Below are positions 1 through 8,338 of a stretch of DNA of 51,372 bases, piece by piece. The stretch's first letter is position 1. The number at the start of each line of letters is the position of its first letter. The DNA is from Eubacteriaceae bacterium (GTDB taxonomy: Bacteria > Bacillota > Clostridia > Eubacteriales > Eubacteriaceae), in the NCBI GenBank assembly GCA_012522805.1, contig JAAYJS010000002.1:1-51372 (forward strand). Direction: 5' to 3'. Position numbers and translations under genes: made by a program. The notes below the pieces were generated by a model, which searched no databases, was not told the origin of the DNA, and was given only the letters and a program-made list of their open reading frames with translations.

Positions 1-12
1 AATTCTTTATAT

Positions 13-88
13 GCTGATGTGGCTCAATTGGCAGAGCAGCTGATTTGTAATCAGCAGGTTGTAGGTTCAAGTCCTATCATCAGCTCCA
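13..88 (+). tRNA. tRNA-Thr (anticodon TGT)
   Basis: A full cloverleaf is visible. The acceptor arm GCTGATG (13-19) pairs with CATCAGC (78-84), the anticodon loop carries TGT, the T-arm has the GGTTCAAGTCC pattern, and CCA is encoded at 86-88. It lies 3 bases before a tRNA-Tyr, so both probably come from one transcript that starts outside the window. Confidence 0.95.
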
Positions 89-91
89 TGT

Positions 92-176
92 GGGAGAATG
101 CCCGAGTGGCTAAAGGGGGCGGACTGTAAATCCGTTGATTATGTCTACGATGGTTCGAATCCATCTTCTCCCACCA
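92..176 (+). tRNA. tRNA-Tyr (anticodon GTA)
   Basis: The acceptor GGGAGAA (92-98) pairs with TTCTCCC (166-172), and CCA is encoded at 174-176. The anticodon GTA is at 126-128. A long variable arm makes this an 85-base class II tRNA, as expected for bacterial tRNA-Tyr. It sits between tRNA-Thr and 5S rRNA. Confidence 0.95.
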
Positions 177-234
177 TTTTAGAAATTTAGCGAAGCACAT
201 TAAAAGGTGCGAAAAAACATATATAGTGAACAAA

Positions 235-349
235 CTACGTGATGATAGCAAAGGGGTCACACCTGTTACATACCGAACACAGAAGTAAAGTCCTTTAGCG
301 TCGAAAGTACTTGGTGGGCGACTGCCCGGGAGGATAGAACATTGCGTGG
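235..349 (+). rRNA. rrf: 5S ribosomal RNA
   Basis: The 115-base segment has the conserved 5S core (GGTCACACCTGTTACATACC followed by GAACACAGAAGT) and the helix with GGTGGGCGACTGCCCGGGAGG. The ends pair through CTACG (235-239) and CGTGG (345-349). It follows two tRNAs, and no 16S or 23S rRNA lies in the window. A T-rich stretch just after position 349 may end the transcript. Confidence 0.93.
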
Positions 350-702
350 TTTTTTTATTTTTTGAAAACTATATATTTCAATACAAAGATAATGAACAGA
401 TCATGTAAACTGTTCAAAAGATACCATAAACAATTGGTTTGAAAACGAAAGCGTAGCGACTAAAACGAATGAAGGTAGCGAAAAAACAACATGGCGATAT
501 GATAGAAAACATCAAAAAATATTTTAGAAAAGATAAGTACGATAGTGCTCTGTAAATTTAATTGCTAGAGAACTGTTGTACTTATTGTTATTTTGGCACA
601 GTCAATGACCGCACGTAGTGACGAAAGGGAGCGGAGTAAGGTTAGCAAGGCGAAAGCCTGATTGAAGAAATCTTAGGTTTTTTCTAATAGGATTTTATTT
701 TT
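350..702. other. Gene-free spacer after 5S rRNA with degenerate repeats
   Basis: No credible gene was found here. The stretch holds a long imperfect hairpin with stem ATAAGTAC (533-540) and GTACTTAT (578-585). The phrase AAGGTAGCGAAAAAACA near 472-488 also occurs, with one base missing, near 204-219 between tRNA-Tyr and 5S rRNA. A purine-rich block rich in GCGAAAG and GTAGCG phrases lies at about 600-660. This could be leftover rRNA-operon spacer or processing sequence, but nothing proves a function. Confidence 0.4.
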
Positions 703-731
703 TTGATGCATGAATCATAAAATGTTATAAT
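703..731 (+). promoter_or_regulatory. Promoter for the MerR-type regulator
   Basis: TTGATG (703-708) and TATAAT (726-731) are separated by exactly 17 bases. The predicted transcript start near 738 leaves a leader of about 180 bases before the regulator gene at 920. Confidence 0.6.
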
Positions 732-919
732 AACAAAACAGACGGCTCTTTCTGAAAGCGAATAATCTCAAACTGTTTTTTCTTAGTAAACGAACTTAAA
801 TATAAAAAAGACTTTTTAAAATCATTTCGATCATTCCATTATAACGCATATCAATTTATCTTATACAAACGATGGTTTATTTTATAACAGCAATTGCTGA
901 TGAAAAGGTAAGGTGGTTT

Positions 920-1756
920 ATGGAAAAATATTTAAGTATTGGGCAAATGGCAAAGTATAACCGTACAACAATACCTACTTTAAGATATTACGATAAATTA
1001 GGCCTATTGAAGCCTTGTCATATCGATGAGCAGACCGGCTATCGTTATTATGACATCAAACAAAATGCACGATTCGATTTAATACAATATATGAAAGAGC
1101 TGGGGATGGCGCTAAAAGAAATTGCGAATATTTTAGAAAAAGAAGATTTACAATTAATTGAAACGACCCTCATTAAAAAAAAAGAGGCAACTTTACAAGC
1201 CATCGAAAATTTAAATTATCAAAAAAATGCCATTCACCGGACGATAGAAAATATAGATCGTTACAGGAAATCCCCAGTTTCGGGAACTCTCACCTTAGAG
1301 TATATTCCTGAAAGAAAATATTACGCAATTGATGCTGAAATCAACTTCTACAACTACGGTATCGACACCTATGAAGAGCTTCTTGTCAAACTTAAGGATC
1401 ATTTAATACAACATCATATACCACAAGTATATTTTTGCAATGCGGGAATAACGATGCGTAAAGAAGATTTTCTAAAAGCAGAATTTGTTTCTGATAGAAT
1501 ATTTATATTTGTTGATGACCATTGCCCTTTACCGAGTCCACCAAAAATCATTGAAAGCGGTATGTTTGCTTGTATTTATCTCGATCAATTTGAATTGGAA
1601 AAAGAATACGCTAAGAAGCTATTACAATTCTGTGAGCACAACGATTATGAAATTTCCGGAGATTATATCTGCGAAGTTTTGACGGAGCTGAACTATTTTG
1701 ATTGTAAAGAACGTTCCATGTTTATTCGCTTGCAAACACCTATTCTTGTTAAATAA
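920..1756 (+). CDS. MerR-family transcriptional regulator with GyrI-like effector domain
   Basis: The 278-residue protein begins with a MerR winged helix-turn-helix, recognisable by SIGQMAKYNRTTIPTLRYYD and then GLLKP and GYRYY at residues 5-45. A helical linker follows at about 75-125. The rest resembles the GyrI-like, drug or small-ligand sensing domain of BmrR-type regulators. An in-frame ATG lies upstream at 872, but the start at 920 is preferred because AAGGTAAGGTGG sits just before it and the HTH then begins at the usual place. The next gene is a dehydrogenase 91 bases downstream on the same strand, with a hairpin between them. The ligand cannot be told from sequence. Confidence 0.82.
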   Translation: MEKYLSIGQMAKYNRTTIPTLRYYDKLGLLKPCHIDEQTGYRYYDIKQNARFDLIQYMKELGMALKEIANILEKEDLQLIETTLIKKKEATLQAIENLNYQKNAIHRTIENIDRYRKSPVSGTLTLEYIPERKYYAIDAEINFYNYGIDTYEELLVKLKDHLIQHHIPQVYFCNAGITMRKEDFLKAEFVSDRIFIFVDDHCPLPSPPKIIESGMFACIYLDQFELEKEYAKKLLQFCEHNDYEISGDYICEVLTELNYFDCKERSMFIRLQTPILVK

Positions 1757-1771
1757 ATATCAAAAAGATTG

Positions 1772-1797
1772 ACTCTCTTCTTAGATGAGAGTCTAAA
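1772..1797 (+). terminator. Hairpin after the MerR-type gene
   Basis: GACTCTC and GAGAGTC form a 7-bp stem around a short loop, just after the regulator's stop codon. The T-tract is poor, so it may be a weak terminator or an operator-like element for the dehydrogenase gene that follows. Confidence 0.35.
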
Positions 1798-1847
1798 CTT
1801 AAATTATCAAGAAAAGTTATTTTCTTAATAAAAACAGGAGGACAACT

Positions 1848-2873
1848 ATGGAAAAAATTAAAGTCGTTCAATATGGATGTGGGAAAATGGCTAAATATAT
1901 CCTACGCTATCTTCATGAAAACGGTGCACAAATCGTAGGAGCGATTGATAATAACCCGGAAATCGTCGGCATGGACATCGGTGATTTTGCTGAATTGGGT
2001 ATGAAGACAGGTGTTTTGATCTCCGACAATGCAGACGAAGTTCTTGATAGTTGCGACGCGGATATTGCAGTTGTAACTTTATTCAGTGTTGTCTCGGAGT
2101 GTTTTGATCATTTTATGAAATGCCTCAATCGTGGAATTTCTGTTATTACAACTTGCGAGGAATCGACTTATTCTTGGACAACCGATCCGGTTCGTACAAA
2201 TTTAATGGATGTCGCTGCTAAGGAGAATGACTGTACCTTTGTTGGTTCCAGCATGGAAGATATATTTTGGGTCAATATGGTGGGTATGGTGGCAGCCGGA
2301 TGTCAACATATCGAAAAGATTGAAGGCGCTGTTAGTTACAATGTGGAAGACTATGGATTGGCATTGGCAAAGGCCCATGGTGTTGGCCTAACGCCCGATG
2401 AATTTGAAAAGCAGCTTGCCCATCCTGAAGTCGTTGAGCCATCTTATGTTTGGAATTCGAACGAAGCTTTAGCTTCGAAAATGGGCTGGACAATCAAATC
2501 TCAAACACAAAAAAGCGTTCCCTTTTTCTATGAAGAGGACCTTTACTCAGAAACAATGGGTGATACCATTCCTAAAGGAAATTGCATCGGCATGGCAGCT
2601 GTTGTAACGACCGAAACTTTCCAAGGTCCAATCATTGAGACCCAGTGTATCGGAAAGGTCTATGGACCCGATGATGGCGACATGTGCGATTGGAAAATTA
2701 CCGGAGAACCCGATGTGGAATACCGTGTGGTTAAGCCGGCTACTGTAGAACACACGTGTGCTACGATTGTCAACAGAATACCCACCGTGTTATACGCACC
2801 ATCAGGTGTTGTAACCTTTGATCAATTGGACAGTTTGGGGTTTTTAACCTATCCGATGGAGTATCATATGTAA
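1848..2873 (+). CDS. NAD(P)-dependent amine dehydrogenase, 2,4-diaminopentanoate dehydrogenase-like
   Basis: The 341-residue protein has an N-terminal Rossmann fold with GCGKMA at residues 10-15 and the DapB-like phrase [15 protein letters not shown] after the second strand. Its overall length and C-terminal half fit the family of 2,4-diaminopentanoate dehydrogenase, which forms 2-amino-4-oxopentanoate in clostridial ornithine fermentation. None of the other ornithine-pathway genes (oraS/oraE, ortA/ortB, orr) is nearby, so the exact substrate is uncertain. The ribosome-binding site AGGAGG lies 6 bases before ATG. A strong hairpin at 2921-2950 ends the transcript. It could be another amine or amino-acid dehydrogenase of the same fold. 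Confidence 0.6.
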   Translation: MEKIKVVQYGCGKMAKYILRYLHENGAQIVGAIDNNPEIVGMDIGDFAELGMKTGVLISDNADEVLDSCDADIAVVTLFSVVSECFDHFMKCLNRGISVITTCEESTYSWTTDPVRTNLMDVAAKENDCTFVGSSMEDIFWVNMVGMVAAGCQHIEKIEGAVSYNVEDYGLALAKAHGVGLTPDEFEKQLAHPEVVEPSYVWNSNEALASKMGWTIKSQTQKSVPFFYEEDLYSETMGDTIPKGNCIGMAAVVTTETFQGPIIETQCIGKVYGPDDGDMCDWKITGEPDVEYRVVKPATVEHTCATIVNRIPTVLYAPSGVVTFDQLDSLGFLTYPMEYHM

Positions 2874-2920
2874 AATATGGGCAACCCCCAGTTTGAAAGT
2901 GATCAACCCTTTTAAACGAA

Positions 2921-2956
2921 AAAACATCCCTGAAAATGCAGGGATGTTTTAATGTT
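2921..2956. terminator. Bidirectional terminator between convergent genes
   Basis: The perfect 11-bp stem AAAACATCCCT (2921-2931) and AGGGATGTTTT (2940-2950) has an 8-base loop. A- and T-rich flanks on both sides suit termination of the dehydrogenase gene and of the minus-strand gene at 2961-3236. Confidence 0.8.
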
Positions 2957-2960
2957 TTGT

Positions 2961-3236
2961 TTAATTATTATAGCCACCACAACTTTGACGGCTGGGATTT
3001 CTTGCTTCGAAAGCGTCTATGTCTTCCTCAGGATTATAAACGGACAATTTCATTTCACCTTCGTTGAGGTCAAATTTGACTTCTTTATAATCGTTTAATG
3101 CTTTCAATTCTTCAAGTGCAGCTTTTACTTCGTCAACATTGGAGTATTCACTTAAATCAATGGTACCGAGACCACCGGTTGAATAATTTGTTTTTTCTAA
3201 TTTTCCTAAAATAGCTTTCGCAACTTCGTTTGTCAT
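2961..3236 (-). CDS. Small acidic hypothetical protein
   Basis: This 91-residue protein is not recognised. It is acidic, with predicted helices such as VDEVKAALEELKAL, and ends in QSCGGYNN with a single cysteine near the C-terminus. It is likely real because AGGAGGGG lies just before its ATG and a strong terminator follows its stop. Upstream on the same strand lie a terminator-like hairpin and a candidate structured RNA (about 3419-3652). The gene may therefore be monocistronic or sit behind a leader that contains that RNA. No signal peptide or membrane segment is visible. Confidence 0.65.
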   Translation of the reverse strand: MTNEVAKAILGKLEKTNYSTGGLGTIDLSEYSNVDEVKAALEELKALNDYKEVKFDLNEGEMKLSVYNPEEDIDAFEARNPSRQSCGGYNN

Positions 3237-3418
3237 GTTACCCCTCCTATAGTTTCTACCTATATTATAATGAAGCTTTGCAATTTTGTCCAGTAATTCA
3301 ACTAAAAATTAACAAACTCAAAATTCAGAATGGGTAAATAGAGTACTTTGTTGTTAATTGGATCTTGATATTTTAAATAAATAGCAATGGAAGAAAAAAT
3401 AAAGATATTTTGCGCAAT

Positions 3419-3652
3419 GAAAAGCCCCGTTTGTGGTAACGGGGCTTTCATAGAAGGAGTAAATTTCTCAGTTTTGGAGAAATATAGTCGGTCATCTTAT
3501 AGCATTAAGAAGATCACTTACCATGTGAGGCTGTGGGTAAGATAGAAAGGTAGTTTTTATATCCTGTACTTTGATTTGTATAGGATTGACATGCTGTTTG
3601 TTTAATGAGGCAACATACTAAGACGACCTGAATGTTATCTACATCTAACATC
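3419..3652 (-). ncRNA. Candidate structured RNA (6S-RNA-like or leader RNA)
   Basis: On the minus strand a promoter (3660-3687) is followed by a folded segment that ends in a GC-rich hairpin at 3421-3448. The ends of the core pair over 10 bp: GGTCGTCTTA (complement of 3619-3628) with TAAGATGACC (complement of 3490-3499). Inside are three further hairpins, including CTTACC with GGTAAG and ATCCTATAC with GTACAGGAT. A closing stem, a large interior and a side hairpin are features of 6S RNA, and the length fits. I could not match a conserved consensus. It could instead be a cis-acting leader for the gene at 2961-3236. Confidence 0.42.
3421..3448 (-). terminator. Hairpin at the end of the candidate RNA
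   Basis: AAAGCCCC (3421-3428) and GGGGCTTT (3441-3448) form an 8-bp GC-rich stem. Read on the minus strand it is followed by a modest T-rich tail. It would end a transcript from the promoter at 3660-3687. Confidence 0.6.
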
Positions 3653-3659
3653 TGGTTAT

Positions 3660-3687
3660 AGTATAACACATTTTAAAAGTTTGGCAA
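3660..3687 (-). promoter_or_regulatory. Promoter of the candidate structured RNA
   Basis: On the minus strand TTGCCA (3687-3682) and TATACT (3665-3660) are separated by 16 bases. The predicted transcript starts near 3652 and reads away from the phosphatase gene through a region with no protein gene. Confidence 0.6.
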
Positions 3688-3700
3688 GCCTTATTTTCAA

Positions 3701-4648
3701 TTATTCTGTTAAATTTTTTCTAATTTTATCAAAATCATCTAAAGTCATGTCTGTATGGGATAACAGATAGGTTTCGACATTGCCATACTGCTTATTGATA
3801 TAGTCTAAAGTTATTTTTAACCAGTCCGGTTTCACACCGAAAAAGTCTCTTAAGGCACTCTTCTTAATTTCTGTGACAGCGTTAATTTCATCGTGGAGAA
3901 TGGTACCTAAGGTGTCAAAAGCTTCGTCAAAGGTGTAGTTACTTAGAGTATAATCGGAGTAGACGGTTTCTTCAGGCACTCTACAAATCAGTAATATGAG
4001 TGCGATCATAAAACCCGTTCTATCCTTGCCGTTGGTGCAGTGAATTAATATAGGCAATTGTTTTTCGTCGGTTATGATTTTTAGGATATCCGCAAAATCT
4101 TGGGCTCTTTCTTTGACGAGATAATCGTAAACATTTTTCATAAAGGTGTCGATGCCATTAGGGTCGTTTAAATCGATGTCTTTTGCAGAATGGGAAATGT
4201 CTTTCAATACGGGTACATGGTGATTGGTAGCACCTTCAATTTCTGGATCCGGATGCTTGACGAGTTTATGATCGTCTCTAAAATCGTATATATTCCGGAT
4301 ACCGAGTTTTTCTAAATCGGCAATGCTTTTTTCCGGAAGGTGCGCCAGTTCTTCGCTCCGGTACACCTTACCCCATTTTGTAGTTTTACCGTCGGTGGTT
4401 GTGTACCCGCCAATATCTCTTAAGTTAATGGTGTTTTCAATTTGAAGAAATCTACTGTCGATTTGACTTTCCGGCAAAATAATTAAGTGATTTTCGTCTG
4501 TAAAATCTGTATCTGTTTGCGTCGGTTTACCCTTATCGTCTTTATTTTTAAAGATAAGGTATAAGGGGATACCCAAAAGAACACCACGTTTCATCCATCT
4601 AACAATTGTTTTCAAAATAGAACAATTTTTCTTTGTATTTTTTTTCAT
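3701..4648 (-). CDS. Membrane-anchored tyrosine-protein phosphatase (Y_phosphatase3 family)
   Basis: The 315-residue protein carries the cysteine phosphatase loop HCTNGKDRTG at 203-212, with Cys204 as predicted nucleophile and Arg210. Upstream it has the family phrases NLRDIGGY (residues 75-82) and YRSEEL, as in the PtpB/LipA-type tyrosine phosphatases. Residues about 20-33 form one hydrophobic segment near the N-terminus, so the enzyme is probably tethered to the membrane. Its location relative to the membrane is uncertain because the start is rich in lysine and lacks a cleavage site. GAGG lies before the ATG. The gene is alone on this strand, between a probable RNA gene and the divergent hemW. 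The family includes protein and phosphoinositide phosphatases, so the substrate is open. Confidence 0.85.
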   Translation of the reverse strand: MKKNTKKNCSILKTIVRWMKRGVLLGIPLYLIFKNKDDKGKPTQTDTDFTDENHLIILPESQIDSRFLQIENTINLRDIGGYTTTDGKTTKWGKVYRSEELAHLPEKSIADLEKLGIRNIYDFRDDHKLVKHPDPEIEGATNHHVPVLKDISHSAKDIDLNDPNGIDTFMKNVYDYLVKERAQDFADILKIITDEKQLPILIHCTNGKDRTGFMIALILLICRVPEETVYSDYTLSNYTFDEAFDTLGTILHDEINAVTEIKKSALRDFFGVKPDWLKITLDYINKQYGNVETYLLSHTDMTLDDFDKIRKNLTE

Positions 4649-4900
4649 AATTTCCTCTCAGTCTTGTTACAATGTCTGTATTATAGCACAGATAAATCAT
4701 AGATAACAAAAGTCATAAAACAGATTTTTACATACAATTTTTTATTTTGGTTTATAATGTATAGCATCGATCGCTATCCATGATAAGTAAATCATTGAAC
4801 AGTCCTTCGATTGTTTTAGGCTTTTATTTAAATTGTAGTGTAGATTTTTAAGATCGTATTGTTTATGATTGGACGCATGCTTATAGAGGTGGTTATTGAG

Positions 4901-6058
4901 ATGTCGAAAACAAAAAAGTTCGGATTTTATGTGCATCTTCCGTTTTGCATCAAAAAATGTCACTATTGTGATTTTTTATCCTTTTCTCAATGGGAAGAAA
5001 ACTTGGTGAACCTCTATGTTGGTAGGTTGGTAACAGAAATTCTAAATTTAAATAATAGCCATATGGTGTTGGACACGATTTACTTTGGAGGTGGGACACC
5101 TTCATCGATACCTCCCTATTTTATCAAAAAAATTGTCGAGAGTATAGAAAAGCACTTCGATATTGCAAAAGATGCGGAACGAACCATTGAGTTAAACCCG
5201 GCAACGGGGTTACAATCTTCTATTGCCCAGTACAAAGAGATGGGTTTTAATCGCGTATCGGTTGGCTTACAATCGGCTGAAAACCACCTGTTAACCTTAT
5301 TAGGAAGAGCTCATCTTTATGAGGACTTTTTAAGAACCTATGAAATGTTGAGCGAAGAAGGTTTTCAAAATCTATCAGTTGATGTGATGTATGGTCTTCC
5401 CGAACAGAGCCTATCGGATCTGGTTCGCACCATCAAAGCGGTAACGGATTTAGAAAATATCAAACACATTTCGGCTTACAGTCTGATCCTTGAAAATAAT
5501 ACGGTTCTGGCACAGAGAGTGGAGAAGGGGCAACTTGTTTTACCGACGGAAGAAGACGAAAGAAAAGCACATTATTTGCTGAGAGAGGAATTGATGAATA
5601 AGGGTTTCGCTCAATATGAAATTTCTAACTATGCACAACCGGGTTATGAAAGCAGACATAACAGCGGGTATTGGCGATTGAAGCCTTATTACGGTGTCGG
5701 ATTAGGTGCGGCATCCTTTGTAGACGATGTGCGCTACCAAACGGAGACAAGCATGCATGCGTATTTGAATGAAGGCGTCACCCCGATTCGAAAAGCGGAA
5801 AGACATCCATCGACACAAGAGTTGATGGAGGACTATATGATGCTCGGATTACGGATGACCGAAGGGATTCATATCGAAAAGTTTAGAGAAAAATTTTTAA
5901 TAGGATTAGATGAAGTATTTGGCAAAAAAATAAATGGACTAATTGAGAAAGGATTTTTGCAATTGAAAGATAAAAGATTATTTTTAACAGAAAAAGGACA
6001 AGATTTTGAAAATTATGTCAATCTTACTTTGATGAGCAGTAAAGGAGAAACAGAATGA
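4901..6058 (+). CDS. hemW: Radical SAM heme chaperone HemW
   Basis: The 385-residue protein starts with the radical SAM motif: Cys16, Cys20 and Cys23 in CIKKCHYCDF, binding a 4Fe-4S cluster. It continues with YFGGGTPS and the HemN/HemW-type phrases VSVGLQS, YEISNYA and HNSGYW. HemW is known as a heme-trafficking chaperone, often misnamed coproporphyrinogen oxidase. The start at 4901 is chosen over in-frame codons at 4859 and 4865 because AGAGGTGG precedes it and it gives the usual N-terminus. The stop overlaps the next ATG (6055), so the chromate-transport genes are translationally coupled. In many Clostridia hemW lies just upstream of hrcA, as here. Confidence 0.9.
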   Translation: MSKTKKFGFYVHLPFCIKKCHYCDFLSFSQWEENLVNLYVGRLVTEILNLNNSHMVLDTIYFGGGTPSSIPPYFIKKIVESIEKHFDIAKDAERTIELNPATGLQSSIAQYKEMGFNRVSVGLQSAENHLLTLLGRAHLYEDFLRTYEMLSEEGFQNLSVDVMYGLPEQSLSDLVRTIKAVTDLENIKHISAYSLILENNTVLAQRVEKGQLVLPTEEDERKAHYLLREELMNKGFAQYEISNYAQPGYESRHNSGYWRLKPYYGVGLGAASFVDDVRYQTETSMHAYLNEGVTPIRKAERHPSTQELMEDYMMLGLRMTEGIHIEKFREKFLIGLDEVFGKKINGLIEKGFLQLKDKRLFLTEKGQDFENYVNLTLMSSKGETE

Positions 6059-6606
6059 GTTTATGGCGTTTTTTTCTGGTAATTTTAAGATTCAATGCTG
6101 TGACTTTTGGAGGTGGCTACACCATCATCCCGTTACTAAAACAGTATTTTGTTGAAAACAAAAAGGTCTTGGAAGAGGACGAAGTTTTAAAATTGACCAC
6201 TTTAGCACAATCCGGTCCCGGAGTCATGGTGGTGTCCGCTTCCTTGTTGTTAGGTTATCGGCTTTTTGGAATAAAAGGCGCTTTGGTGGGCATTATGGGG
6301 GCTGTTTTACCGCCCTTGGTGATTATATCCATCATTTCCCTCTTCTATCAACAATTCAGATCGAACCTCTGGGTATCTGCCGCTTTGGCAGGTATCGGTG
6401 GTACGGTTGTTTCTATTCTTTTTATCACTGTTTTCAACATGGCAAAAAATGCGTTGAAAACAAATCCGGTTTTTTCCGGCTTAATGATGACAGCGAGCTT
6501 TGCAGCAGGGCTATTGACAGATATTAGAACCTCGGTCATTATTTTTTCCGTCGGTCTATTGAGTTTAATTTTGTTTTCATTTTATAAAGAGGAGCAGATT
6601 CCATGA
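6055..6606 (+). CDS. Chromate transporter, short-chain CHR subunit 1
   Basis: This 183-residue membrane protein has the CHR-domain signature VTFGGGYTIIPLLK near residues 18-31 and the later AQSGPGVMVVSA motif, followed by several hydrophobic segments. Short-chain chromate transporters work as heterodimers of two homologous halves, and the second half is the next gene. The start overlaps the hemW stop and the stop overlaps the next start, both as ATGA. Substrates of such clostridial pairs are mostly unproven. Chromate efflux is the family annotation. Confidence 0.87.
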   Translation: MSLWRFFLVILRFNAVTFGGGYTIIPLLKQYFVENKKVLEEDEVLKLTTLAQSGPGVMVVSASLLLGYRLFGIKGALVGIMGAVLPPLVIISIISLFYQQFRSNLWVSAALAGIGGTVVSILFITVFNMAKNALKTNPVFSGLMMTASFAAGLLTDIRTSVIIFSVGLLSLILFSFYKEEQIP

Positions 6607-7157
6607 TTTTGTGGCAATTATACCGTGTCTTTCTTACGATAGGAGCATTATCCTTTGGCGGTGGCTACGCCATCTTGCCTTTTATTCAAAAAGTAGTTGT
6701 GGAAGAAATGCATTGGCTGACCATCGTAGAAATGACCGATGTCATCGCGATTTCTCAGATGACACCGGGGCCGATTTCCCTCAATGCTGCAAGCTTTGTT
6801 GGAACAAAAATTGCAGGACTGAGCGGTGCTGTCGTTGCTTCGATTGGCGTTATTACACCGCAATGCATTTTAATGTTGATACTGTCCAGATACTTATTTA
6901 GCGGTAAAGAAATAGTTTTTTTAGAAAAAATGTTAAAGGGTTTAAAACCGGCTGTTGTCGGTTTAATATTGGTATCTGTTATAGGATTAGTAGAGTCCGT
7001 TATCTTTCCTAAGGGTGGTTTTTATTTGGACAAAACCAATATTGCTTCAATGGTTGGTATGATTGTGGGCGCTGTCTTGATGATCAAGAAAATGGATATT
7101 ACAAAAATCATCATGATTGGTGGGATCATCGGTTTATCGTTTACATTGTCATTATGA
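6603..7157 (+). CDS. Chromate transporter, short-chain CHR subunit 2
   Basis: The 184-residue protein is the paralogous partner of the gene just upstream. It has LSFGGGYAILPFIQK near residues 17-31, AISQMTPGPISLNAASFVG at about 50-68 and repeated hydrophobic helices. The two halves overlap by four bases, which favours equal synthesis of both subunits. No terminator follows. About 50 bases later comes the hrcA promoter, so read-through into the heat-shock cluster is possible. Confidence 0.87.
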   Translation: MILWQLYRVFLTIGALSFGGGYAILPFIQKVVVEEMHWLTIVEMTDVIAISQMTPGPISLNAASFVGTKIAGLSGAVVASIGVITPQCILMLILSRYLFSGKEIVFLEKMLKGLKPAVVGLILVSVIGLVESVIFPKGGFYLDKTNIASMVGMIVGAVLMIKKMDITKIIMIGGIIGLSFTLSL

Positions 7158-7208
7158 TAATTTTCATTTACTCTTCCTTAAAATTGAGTTTATTATTATA
7201 GAAATCAA

Positions 7209-7237
7209 TTGACAAAAGATATTCAAGGTGGTATATT
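7209..7237 (+). promoter_or_regulatory. Heat-shock operon promoter
   Basis: TTGACA (7209-7214) and TATATT (7232-7237) are spaced by 17 bases. The predicted start near 7244 lies just before the CIRCE element, so HrcA bound there would block initiation. Confidence 0.85.
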
Positions 7238-7249
7238 TGTAACATGGTG

Positions 7250-7276
7250 TTAGCACTCAACGCAAAAGAGTGCTAA
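7250..7276 (+). promoter_or_regulatory. CIRCE operator (HrcA binding site)
   Basis: TTAGCACTC (7250-7258), a 9-base spacer and GAGTGCTAA (7268-7276) make a perfect CIRCE. HrcA is encoded 15 bases downstream and is expected to repress its own operon here. Confidence 0.97.
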
Positions 7277-7291
7277 TAGCGAGGTGATAAG

Positions 7292-8326
7292 ATGGAACTT
7301 AATGAAAGAAAAGAAAGGATTTTGGAAGTTATTATTCGCTCCTATATCGACACAGCCGAACCGGTTGGGTCGCGAACGGTAGCGAAACAATTTAAACAGA
7401 GCATCAGTGCAGCAACCATTCGAAATGAAATGTCCGATTTAGAGGACATGGGTTTTCTTGTTCAACCTCACACTTCTGCAGGGCGTATACCAACACAGAA
7501 GGCCTATCGTTATTACGTAGACTCAATTATGAAGGTCAAGCAATTGGAGGAGGTGCTCAAGCGTGATATTCACGAAGGTTATTTAAAAGTAGCCGGAGAT
7601 TTGGAAGATATCATGACTTATACCACCAACCTATTGTCTGACTTGACGAAATATGCGTCGGTTGTACTGTCCCCAAAGGTGACATGGGCAAACTGCAAAC
7701 ACCTTCAAATCATTCCGGTCTTCAAAGAGCGAGTTCTTGTCGTCGTGGTGACGACGGAAGGTTTTGTAGAAAACATAGAGTTGAATTTATCAAAAGAGCT
7801 GACAATACAGGACTCATTGCGTCTAAGTAATATAATCAATTCACTATTAGGAGGTTTGCACGCATCAGAAATTAACCACAACTTGATTGATGAACTGGCT
7901 AATGTGACTTTAGAGGAAAAAGTTCTTTTGAGAGAAATCGTCATCGGTGTACAAGAAGCATTGTTTGAGCATCATTCCCAGGTTATGTCCACCGGAGTCA
8001 CAAATCTGTTGGACTATCCGGAATTTGCCGACACAGATCGTGTTCGCCATTTGGTCAAAGTTTCTCAGAAGAAAAATATTTTAGCGGAAGCACTCATCGG
8101 CGATCACTACAGTGAAGTTTTACGTATTACCATCGGGGATGAAAACAAAGGTGAAGAGCTTAAGGAATTGAGCTTAATTACCACAACTTATGAATTACAA
8201 GACAATATCATCGGTGCCATTGGTGTTATCGGACCGACGAGAATGCAATACGACCATGTGTCATCGATGTTGGAATATATACGTCATGAAATCAATCAAA
8301 ATTTATTAAAAATACTATTAGATTAA
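7292..8326 (+). CDS. hrcA: Heat-inducible transcription repressor HrcA
   Basis: The 344-residue protein has the HrcA winged-helix start (LNERKERILEVIIRSYIDT, then EPVGSRTV and SAATIRNEMSDLE at residues 2-54), the PHTSAGRIPTQKAYRYYVD stretch near 60-80 and the usual C-terminal GAF-like dimer region ending in INQNLLKILLD. It binds CIRCE, which is present directly upstream. GAGGTGA precedes its ATG. It is the first gene of the hrcA-grpE-dnaK-dnaJ group, with grpE starting 13 bases after its stop. Confidence 0.96.
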   Translation: MELNERKERILEVIIRSYIDTAEPVGSRTVAKQFKQSISAATIRNEMSDLEDMGFLVQPHTSAGRIPTQKAYRYYVDSIMKVKQLEEVLKRDIHEGYLKVAGDLEDIMTYTTNLLSDLTKYASVVLSPKVTWANCKHLQIIPVFKERVLVVVVTTEGFVENIELNLSKELTIQDSLRLSNIINSLLGGLHASEINHNLIDELANVTLEEKVLLREIVIGVQEALFEHHSQVMSTGVTNLLDYPEFADTDRVRHLVKVSQKKNILAEALIGDHYSEVLRITIGDENKGEELKELSLITTTYELQDNIIGAIGVIGPTRMQYDHVSSMLEYIRHEINQNLLKILLD

Positions 8327-8338
8327 AGGTGGAGTTCA

